Source of the DNA: Frankiaceae bacterium
Lineage (GTDB): Bacteria > Actinomycetota > Actinomycetes > Frankiales > Frankiaceae
Direction of reading: 5' to 3'
DNA: 11,958 nt
NCBI GenBank assembly: GCA_030840885.1
Contig: JAVEDQ010000604.1
Coordinates: forward strand, 1-11,958
Under the pieces are notes generated by a model. That model was not told the DNA's origin and did not search any database. It was given only the letters and a program-made list of their open reading frames with translations. Below are positions 6,556 through 11,958 of this stretch, one piece after another (the first letter of the stretch is position 1; every line of letters begins with the position of its first letter). Both the position numbers and the translations under genes were made by a program.

Positions 6556-8061
6556 CTAGCGGACGGATTCGCGATCCTGGGCGCCGGCCCCCGCGGGGTA
6601 GACGGCCGACTCGGTCGTGCGCCCGTCCATGTCCTCGAGTGCTCGTCCCTTGGTCTCCATGACCCAGCGCACGACGAAGATCCCGGAGAGCAGGGCGCAG
6701 ACCGCGTAGAAGCCGTAGGCGAGGCCGAGCGACACGTCCTTGAGGGCCGGGAAGCTGACCGTGATCGCCCAGTTGGCGACCCACTGTCCGGCGGCGGCCA
6801 GCGACAGCGCAGCCCCGCGGATCCGGTTGGGGAACATCTCCCCGAGCAGCACCCACACGACCGGTCCCCACGACATCCCGAACCCGATGACGAACAGATT
6901 CGCAGCCACGAGCGCGATCGGACCGCTGGCGCCGGAGAGCGAAGGCTGGCCGGCGGCGTTGGTGCCGGCGGTGGAGAAGACGATCGCCATCGTGGTGAGC
7001 GTGACGGTCATCAGCGACGAGCCGATGAGCAGCAGCGGCTTGCGGCCGAACCGGTCGACGCTCGCGATCGCGATGAGCGTGGTCAGGATGTTGATGATCG
7101 CCGTGATCACCGTGATCTTGAAGGAGTCGGCCTCGCTGAACCCGACGGCCTGCCAGAGGACGTTCGAGTAGTAGAAGATGACGTTGATGCCGACGAACTG
7201 TTGGAACACCGACAGGGCCAGGCCGACGTAGACGATCGGCAGCACCCGACCCGTGGAGGAGTTCTTCAGGTCGCGCCACGACGGCGGCTTCTCGCTGGCC
7301 AGCGACCGCTTGATCCGGTCGATGGTGATGTCGAGGTTCTTCTCGCCGAGCAGGGCGGTGAGGACCTTGCGCGCCTCCGGGATGTGGTGGCTCGCCACCA
7401 GGTAGCGCGGGGACTCCGGAATGGTGAGCGAGAGCAACCCGTAGATGATCGCCGGGACCGACATCGCGATGAACATCCACCGCCACGCCTCCATGCCGAA
7501 CCAGAGGACATCCTGCGAGCTGCCGGCCAAGTTCGCCAACACGTAGTCGACCAACAACGACAGGAAGATGCCGGTCACGATGGCGAGCTGTTGCAGCGAG
7601 CCGAGCCGGCCCCGGATGTGCGCGGGCGCTACCTCGGCGATGTAGGCGGGCGCGATGACCGATGCGACGCCCACGCCCAACCCGCCGACGATGCGGAGCA
7701 GGATGAACAGCGGAAGGTTCGGGGCGATGCCCGTCCCGATGGCCGCGATGAGGAACAGCACGGCGGCGAGCTGCATGACGCGGAGGCGTCCGACCTTGTC
7801 AGCCAGGCGACCGGCGGTCATCGCCCCCGCGGCCGCCCCGAGCAGGGCGGACGCGACCGCGAAGCCGAGGATGCCGGCGTTGACGTCGAACTGCGTCTGG
7901 ACGGCGGAGACCGCACCGTTGATGACGGCGCTGTCGTAGCCGAAGAGGAACCCGCCGAGGGCGGCGACCGAGGCAATGCGTACGACGCTCTTCCCGGAAG
8001 AGGTCTCGTCGTCATCGTCGTATATCGACGGGACGTCGGGGATGGATCCGTGCTCGCTCAT
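6556..8061 (-). CDS. Sugar-porter family MFS transporter (sugar/H+ symporter)
   Basis: Predicted 501-residue, 12-helix inner-membrane permease of the MFS sugar porter family (relatives: XylE, GalP, myo-inositol/H+ symporters). Diagnostic motifs appear in order: GRLADKVGRLR (84-94, loop 2-3), IAEVAPAHIRGRL (141-153), PESPRYL (215-221, after helix 6), QQFVGINVIFYYS (287-299, helix 7 sugar-binding region), DRFGRKPL (336-343, loop 8-9), GEMFPNRIRG (407-416), and METKGRALEDMD (468-479), where the usual proline of PETKG is methionine. The N-terminus is cytoplasmic and acidic (DDDDE at 15-19). ATG 8061 is chosen because AAAGGG lies 5 bases upstream and homologous sequence begins soon after; the open frame continues upstream without similarity. 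It is the first gene of the operon, so it presumably imports the substrate that the kinase and phosphorylase use. Specificity is unknown. Confidence 0.92.
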   Translation of the reverse strand: MSEHGSIPDVPSIYDDDDETSSGKSVVRIASVAALGGFLFGYDSAVINGAVSAVQTQFDVNAGILGFAVASALLGAAAGAMTAGRLADKVGRLRVMQLAAVLFLIAAIGTGIAPNLPLFILLRIVGGLGVGVASVIAPAYIAEVAPAHIRGRLGSLQQLAIVTGIFLSLLVDYVLANLAGSSQDVLWFGMEAWRWMFIAMSVPAIIYGLLSLTIPESPRYLVASHHIPEARKVLTALLGEKNLDITIDRIKRSLASEKPPSWRDLKNSSTGRVLPIVYVGLALSVFQQFVGINVIFYYSNVLWQAVGFSEADSFKITVITAIINILTTLIAIASVDRFGRKPLLLIGSSLMTVTLTTMAIVFSTAGTNAAGQPSLSGASGPIALVAANLFVIGFGMSWGPVVWVLLGEMFPNRIRGAALSLAAAGQWVANWAITVSFPALKDVSLGLAYGFYAVCALLSGIFVVRWVMETKGRALEDMDGRTTESAVYPAGAGAQDRESVR

Positions 8062-8093
8062 GTGATCCCTTTCAGGGACGGGCAGGACTGTGG

Positions 8094-8108
8094 ACCCGCG
8101 GTGCGGGT
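8094..8108 (-). other. Leader hairpin close to the permease start
   Basis: ACCCGC and GCGGGT form a perfect 6-bp stem with a 3-base loop, ending 32 bases before the ATG at 8061. It would lie in the 5' leader if the promoter at 8215-8244 is correct. Confidence 0.3.
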
Positions 8109-8123
8109 GGGGAAGGCCCTTTC

Positions 8124-8148
8124 CGAGCGGGTACGCGGACACCGCTCG
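8124..8148 (-). other. Leader stem-loop of the sugar operon
   Basis: CGAGCGG (8124-8130) pairs perfectly with CCGCTCG (8142-8148) around an 11-base loop. With the hairpin at 8094-8108 it would structure the roughly 145-base leader of the operon mRNA. No riboswitch class is recognised. Confidence 0.3.
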
Positions 8149-8214
8149 TGTGCGCCGCTGTGCGTTCAGCGGAGGAGCGACGTGTGGGCCAGATCGCTGC
8201 CTGCGAGATGGGTC

Positions 8215-8244
8215 ACAATAGATACGTATGTGGAGCGCTGACAA
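8215..8244 (-). promoter_or_regulatory. Candidate promoter of the permease-kinase-phosphorylase operon
   Basis: On the minus strand, TTGTCA (8244-8239, five of six matches to TTGACA) is followed after 18 bases by TATTGT (8220-8215, four of six matches to TATAAT). Transcription would start near 8208, giving a leader of about 147 bases before the ATG at 8061. The region is noticeably more AT-rich than its surroundings. Most of the remaining sequence between 8062 and 8421 shows no gene on either strand. Confidence 0.5.
8222..8229. promoter_or_regulatory. Palindrome ATACGTAT between -35 and -10 (candidate operator)
   Basis: A perfect 8-base palindrome lies inside the spacer of the candidate operon promoter, where a bound repressor would block RNA polymerase. 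Another palindrome, CGAATTCG, is at 8256-8263, upstream of the -35 box. No regulator gene is present in the window, so the cognate protein is unknown. Confidence 0.35.
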
Positions 8245-8408
8245 GAGGTGGACGGCGAATTCGTTCACACTCTGTTAGACGCTGGGCGACGGAGCCGCTG
8301 CATGATCCGGCGGTGACGGCGATCAAGCCCCGGTTCGCGACCCCAGCCGCGCCCCCAGAAGACGATCGACGTGTGACGTGCCCCCCGACGCGGACTCACC
8401 TTGCTCCC

Positions 8409-8421
8409 TAGACTCCCCGGC
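8409..8421 (+). promoter_or_regulatory. -10 element for a leaderless PP2C transcript
   Basis: TAGACT (8409-8414) fits the TANNNT pattern of actinobacterial -10 boxes and is followed by 7 bases and then GTG at 8422. This is the spacing expected when transcription starts on the initiation codon. No good -35 box and no Shine-Dalgarno sequence are seen, which agrees with a leaderless start. Confidence 0.45.
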
Positions 8422-9714
8422 GTGAGCGACGTCGGGAAGGTGCGGGAGGCCTTGCTCGGCGTCCTCGACTCGGTGGAAGACGCCTCACCCCTCGGTGCGG
8501 TGGAAGCCGCGACCCGGCGCGTCGGCGAGGCGTTGGGGGCGAGCTCGGTCTCGTTCCTGGTCGCCAACCTCTCCGGCCGTTCGCTGGTCCGCCTCATCCG
8601 CATCGATCTGTCCGAAGAGTTCGGCGGCCCGCTGCCCGGTCTGGACGAGGACCAGGACCGGGGCGCGCAGGACTCGGCGACGGTTGTGGCGCTCAACGGC
8701 GGGCCCGCCCACGAGTCGCTGCGGCGGCAGGCCGTTCAGATCGAGCCGCCCGGCGGGGCCTCCGGCCCGTGGACGGTCTTCGCCCCGGTGACCGAACGCG
8801 GGGAGGCGCTCGGGCTGCTGGTGTTCTGCCTGCCGACCGAACCCGAGGCGGCCGTCCTGACCGAGATCGGGCGTACAGCCCATCTGCTCGGGTTCGTCGT
8901 CATCGCGAGCCGTCGACACACCGACCTCTATGAGTGGGGCCAGCGTGACACCCCGTTCTCTCTCTCGGCCGAGGTCCAGCGACGCCTGCTCCCGCCCGCG
9001 TTCACCTGCGCGATCGGCGCCTTGACGTTGTCGGGTTGGATCGAGCCGGCCGCCACGATCGGCGGTGACACCTTCGACTACAGCCTGGACCAGGACGTCC
9101 TTCACCTCTCCATGACCGATGCGATGGGACACGGCGTCGACAGCTCGCTGACCGCCACCCTCTGCGTCGGGAGTCTGCGCAACTCGCGTCGCCTCGGACG
9201 GTCGATGTTGGAGCAGGCTCGGCTGGCCAACGAGGCGCTGGTGGCCCTGCAGGCGAGGGCTTCCGTGGAGTCCTTTGCGACCGGGTTGCTGGCCCGCCTG
9301 GAGCTGTCGACCGGCGCCCTGACGGTCGTGAACGCGGGGCACGTGGCGCCGTATCTCGTGAGAGGAGGCGTCGTCCACGAGCTCGTGCTCCCGGCGGACC
9401 TGCCGTTCGGCATGTTCGAGCAGACGGCGTATCGCAGCACCGACGTGCAGCTGGAACAGGGCGACCGGCTGGTTCTCGTCACCGACGGGATGCTCGAACG
9501 CAACGCCGCAGGTCTCGATCTGCCGTCGATGCTGCTCGCGACGCGAGCGTCACATCCGCGGGAAGCAACGCGCGAGCTCGCCGACAAGGTCCTCGACGCG
9601 ACAGGGCACGCCCTCGCCGACGACGCCACGCTGCTCATCGTCGACTGGTACGACAGCCCCGGACCCGACCGGAGCACCGTCTCCGGCGCGCCGGTGCGGA
9701 TCCCGACGCCCTAG
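8422..9714 (+). CDS. RsbU/SpoIIE-type PP2C serine phosphatase with GAF-like N-terminal region
   Basis: Predicted 430-residue soluble Mn/Mg-dependent protein phosphatase of the SpoIIE/RsbU type, which normally dephosphorylates an anti-sigma-factor antagonist or similar phosphoserine protein. Residues about 20-165 resemble a small-ligand sensor fold of GAF type; this is inferred from position and pattern, not from a clear motif. The catalytic domain (about 180-412) carries VQRRLLPP (186-193), GGDTFDY (214-220), the metal motif DAMGHG (233-238), VNAGHVAPYLV (303-313), TDGMLE (354-359) and the final DDATLLIVDW (400-409). The acidic metal ligands look intact, so it should be active. GTG 8422 is chosen because of the leaderless spacing from TAGACT; an in-frame TTG at 8401 would add seven residues and lacks a ribosome site. 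It is divergent from the sugar operon. No anti-sigma, STAS or sigma-factor gene is nearby, so its partner is elsewhere. Confidence 0.85.
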   Translation: MSDVGKVREALLGVLDSVEDASPLGAVEAATRRVGEALGASSVSFLVANLSGRSLVRLIRIDLSEEFGGPLPGLDEDQDRGAQDSATVVALNGGPAHESLRRQAVQIEPPGGASGPWTVFAPVTERGEALGLLVFCLPTEPEAAVLTEIGRTAHLLGFVVIASRRHTDLYEWGQRDTPFSLSAEVQRRLLPPAFTCAIGALTLSGWIEPAATIGGDTFDYSLDQDVLHLSMTDAMGHGVDSSLTATLCVGSLRNSRRLGRSMLEQARLANEALVALQARASVESFATGLLARLELSTGALTVVNAGHVAPYLVRGGVVHELVLPADLPFGMFEQTAYRSTDVQLEQGDRLVLVTDGMLERNAAGLDLPSMLLATRASHPREATRELADKVLDATGHALADDATLLIVDWYDSPGPDRSTVSGAPVRIPTP

Positions 9715-9723
9715 CCGTCAGGA

Positions 9724-9747
9724 GGCGCATCACACGCGGGATGCGCC
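9724..9747 (+). terminator. Stem-loop terminator after the PP2C gene
   Basis: GGCGCATC (9724-9731) and GATGCGCC (9740-9747) form a perfect 8-bp stem with an 8-base loop, starting nine bases after the stop codon. There is no T-run, as is common in high-GC actinobacteria. The gap 9715-9953 holds this hairpin, a second one at 9902-9924, and no gene that I can support. Confidence 0.5.
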
Positions 9748-9901
9748 ATCGTGGGTGCTCCATCGGGTGATGTCCGCGGGCTGAGCTGCGGTTCCCATGG
9801 CTGCGGACATGTTCGCGACACACGATCCCTGCCGACGGTGCAGAGAGTGACATTCACCCTTATCGTTGCGGAGGCACGGGCCGGTATGACCCACGTCACC
9901 C

Positions 9902-9924
9902 CTGCGGTACCCCATGCACCGCAG
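9902..9924 (+). other. Inverted repeat before the second MFS gene
   Basis: CTGCGGT (9902-9908) and ACCGCAG (9918-9924) form a perfect 7-bp stem around a 9-base loop, 29 bases before the TTG start at 9954. It could be an mRNA leader hairpin or an operator. No confident promoter boxes are seen nearby; TATCGT at 9861-9866 is a possible -10 without a matching -35. Confidence 0.35.
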
Positions 9925-9942
9925 CAGCTCAGGCCCAATTCT

Positions 9943-9948
9943 GAGGAG
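9943..9948 (+). promoter_or_regulatory. Ribosome binding site for the TTG-started MFS gene
   Basis: GAGGAG lies exactly 5 bases before TTG at 9954. It supports this rare start codon over the first in-frame ATG at 10077, which would begin inside the first membrane segment. Confidence 0.7.
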
Positions 9949-9953
9949 ACGGA

Positions 9954-11954
9954 TTGACCACCCACCACGTCGGCGACGACGCCGCGGCACCCGGCCGCGA
10001 CGCTTCACCAGCACCATCGCGCGGCGGCATCTTGAACCGCCAGCTCGCGCACTACCCGGACAACGGTCCCCGCACGATGTACCTCGCGATCACCGTTCTC
10101 GCGACGGTGATCCTGTACTACGAGCTGTACATCCAGGGTGCCGTCGCCACGAGGATCATCACCGACGACAACTTCCACATGACGTTCACGTACTTCGTGT
10201 TCATCTCCGTGGTCGGTAACGCCGTCGGTGCATTCGCTTCCCTGCTGGCCGGTCTCGCCGACCGCTGGGGACGGGCCAACCTCGTCGTCGGCGGTCTGCT
10301 GATCACCGGTCTGCTGATCCTGTTCGGGCTGCCCAACGCCGGCAGCAAGACCGTGTACCTGGTCCTGTTCGCGATGGTCAGCTTCGTCGAAGGCGTCGTG
10401 CTGGTGGCGACCCCGGCGCTGATCCGCGACTTCTCCCCGCAGGTCGGTCGCGGCGCGGCCATGGGTTTCTGGACCCTCGGGCCGGTGCTGGGCAGCCTCG
10501 TGGTCACGCTGGTCTCCAGCCACACCTTGAACAGCCACCCGGACTGGCGCTTCCAGTTCCACGTCTGCGGCATCGCCGGCCTGGTCGTGTTCGTCATCGC
10601 TTTCATCGGCCTGCGCGAGCTCTCCCCACGGCTGCGTGACCAGCTGATGGTGAGCATGCAGGACCGTGCGTTGATCGAGGCCCGAGCCGCCGGTCTGGAC
10701 CCCGAGAAGGCGCTCGAGGGGCACTGGAAGCAGATGCTCAAGTTCGACATCATCGGCCCGGCCTTCGCCATCAGCGTCTTCCTGCTCTTCTACTACATCG
10801 CCGTCGGCTTCTTCGTCGTCTACTACGCGACGGTCTTCGGCTACTCCGAGCAGCGGGCCAACGGCCTGGCGAACTGGTACTGGGCGAGCAACGCCATCGC
10901 TCTCGTCGTCGCCGGCGTCCTGTCGGACAAGGTGCGAGTGCGGAAGCCGTTCATGCTGATCGGCACCGTCATCAGCCTGATCGGCACGGCACTGTTCGCC
11001 ATCTCGACGACCAAGCCGGACACCGGCTACTACACCTTCGTCGTCTACATCATTCTCATCGCGGTCGGCGGCGGCATCGCCTACTGCTCCTGGATGGCGG
11101 CGTTCACCGAGACGGTCGAGAAGCACAACCCGGCCGCCACCGCGACCGGCCTCGCCATCTGGGGCTGGATCATCCGTGCCGTCATCACCGTGGCGCTGAT
11201 CTTCCTGACGGTGGTCGTGCCGGCGACCGGCACGCTCGTCGACGCCTCACCGCGGGTCGACGAGATCAAGGCGGCGCACCCGGCCGAGTTCAAGGTGCTC
11301 AGCGCCCTGGACTACAAGACATCCGCCGCGCTCGGGAAAAACCCCAACGACCCCGTCGCGCTGCCGATGGCGCTCGGTGAGGTGGCGACGCAGCAGAAGA
11401 CCCTGGACAGCAGCGGCGTCCGCCAGCCAGATGAGGCCGTGCAGGCTGCGGCGGCCCGTCGTCTTCCCCAGATCCAGACCGCGAACGCGATCGATCCGGC
11501 ACTGCTGGCGAAGCTCGCCGGCGGCGACCTCAGTGGGGCACCTGCCGCCGTCGGGCAGATCTCGCAGAAGCTCGGGATCAGTTCGGCTGAGGCCACCACG
11601 CGGCTCACCGAACTCGCGACGCCGGACGTGAAGGCGGACCTCACGCTCATCACGCCGTACGGAGCCGCGTTGACCGGGGCCAACGAGGCGATCCCCGCCG
11701 GCGACGTGGCGTTCCTGGGGACCCTCGCCAAGCCGCAGCAGAAGGACAACCCGGAGCAGTGGCAGAAGTGGTGGTGGATCACGTTCGCCGGTCAGATCGT
11801 GTTCATCCCGTTCGTCTTCCTGCTCACCGGTCGGTGGAGCCCGAAGAAGGCCCGCGAGGATGAGCTGGCGCACGAACGCCTGGTCGCCGAGGAGCTCGAC
11901 AAGCTCTCCGGTCAGACGGGCGGCACCAGCCCGGGCGCGACCGCCCGGGTTTGA
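9954..11954 (+). CDS. MFS transporter with a large extracytoplasmic domain before the last helix
   Basis: Predicted 666-residue 12-helix membrane transporter of the major facilitator superfamily; typical members have about 400-500 residues. A polar N-terminal tail (1-40) precedes helix 1 (about 42-63). The MFS loop 2-3 motif appears as GLADRWGR (100-107), and a related GVLSDKVRVRKP lies in loop 8-9 (321-332). A cytoplasmic central loop spans about 222-262. Helix 11 ends near 423 and helix 12 spans about 607-626. Between them lie about 183 hydrophilic, alanine-rich, probably helical residues, which by 12-helix topology face outside. A charged cytoplasmic tail (627-666) follows. The TTG start is set by GAGGAG 5 bases upstream. 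The gene stands alone behind the PP2C terminator. It lacks sugar-porter motifs, so its substrate is not predictable; metabolite/H+ symport or drug export are both possible. Confidence 0.85.
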   Translation: MTTHHVGDDAAAPGRDASPAPSRGGILNRQLAHYPDNGPRTMYLAITVLATVILYYELYIQGAVATRIITDDNFHMTFTYFVFISVVGNAVGAFASLLAGLADRWGRANLVVGGLLITGLLILFGLPNAGSKTVYLVLFAMVSFVEGVVLVATPALIRDFSPQVGRGAAMGFWTLGPVLGSLVVTLVSSHTLNSHPDWRFQFHVCGIAGLVVFVIAFIGLRELSPRLRDQLMVSMQDRALIEARAAGLDPEKALEGHWKQMLKFDIIGPAFAISVFLLFYYIAVGFFVVYYATVFGYSEQRANGLANWYWASNAIALVVAGVLSDKVRVRKPFMLIGTVISLIGTALFAISTTKPDTGYYTFVVYIILIAVGGGIAYCSWMAAFTETVEKHNPAATATGLAIWGWIIRAVITVALIFLTVVVPATGTLVDASPRVDEIKAAHPAEFKVLSALDYKTSAALGKNPNDPVALPMALGEVATQQKTLDSSGVRQPDEAVQAAAARRLPQIQTANAIDPALLAKLAGGDLSGAPAAVGQISQKLGISSAEATTRLTELATPDVKADLTLITPYGAALTGANEAIPAGDVAFLGTLAKPQQKDNPEQWQKWWWITFAGQIVFIPFVFLLTGRWSPKKAREDELAHERLVAEELDKLSGQTGGTSPGATARV

Positions 11955-11958
11955 CAGC

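Noticed and set aside
6460..8241. Plus-strand open frame of 593 codons opposite the sugar-porter gene
   Set aside because: It is the antisense shadow of a gene with all sugar-porter motifs; the translation is rich in Arg, Asp, Glu and His with no domain pattern, as expected from reversed GC-rich codons.
8148..8411. Small plus-strand open frame between the divergent genes
   Set aside because: No ribosome site and no recognisable protein; it overlaps the candidate operon promoter region.
9847..9857. GTGACATTCAC as a possible CRP-like site
   Set aside because: Only four bases on each side are symmetric and the spacer is too short for a CRP-type operator.
10005..11126. Minus-strand open frame of 373 codons opposite the second MFS gene
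   Set aside because: Antisense shadow of membrane helices; the Asp/Glu/His/Gln-rich translation has no domain or start signal.

Overview
The window looks like chromosomal DNA of a high-GC Gram-positive bacterium (actinobacterium). Base composition is strongly GC-rich, codon third positions are mostly G or C, GTG and TTG starts are used beside ATG, and one gene appears to have a leaderless GTG start. Every complete gene has a recognisable family. No rRNA, tRNA, CRISPR array, insertion sequence or integrase was seen.

Layout. (1) 214-2022, plus strand: a secreted phosphoesterase of the phospholipase C / acid phosphatase AcpA type with a Sec signal peptide. Its 213-base upstream region holds an inverted repeat and a stem-loop. 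(2) 2091-2888, minus strand: a small four-helix membrane protein of the DUF4239 (bestrophin-like) type, convergent with the phosphoesterase across a 68-base gap with a hairpin. (3) 3041-8061, minus strand: a three-gene carbohydrate operon, read as sugar-porter MFS permease, PfkB-type sugar kinase, then GH65 glycoside phosphorylase. The gaps are 37 and 28 bases. A candidate promoter with two palindromes and a roughly 145-base leader with two stem-loops precede it. (4) 8422-9714, plus strand, divergent from the operon: an RsbU/SpoIIE-type PP2C serine phosphatase with a GAF-like N-terminal region. (5) 9954-11954, plus strand: a second, unrelated MFS transporter that carries a predicted extracytoplasmic domain of about 180 residues between its last two membrane helices.

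How the genes may work together. The operon suggests that a sugar or glucoside is imported by proton symport and cleaved with phosphate by the GH65 enzyme, with one partner phosphorylated by the kinase. GH65 phosphorylases release beta-glucose 1-phosphate, and their loci often carry a beta-phosphoglucomutase. None is present here, and an atypical PfkB kinase takes that place. This is the most interesting part of the window: the pathway and substrate cannot be named from sequence alone. The other genes look independent of the operon.
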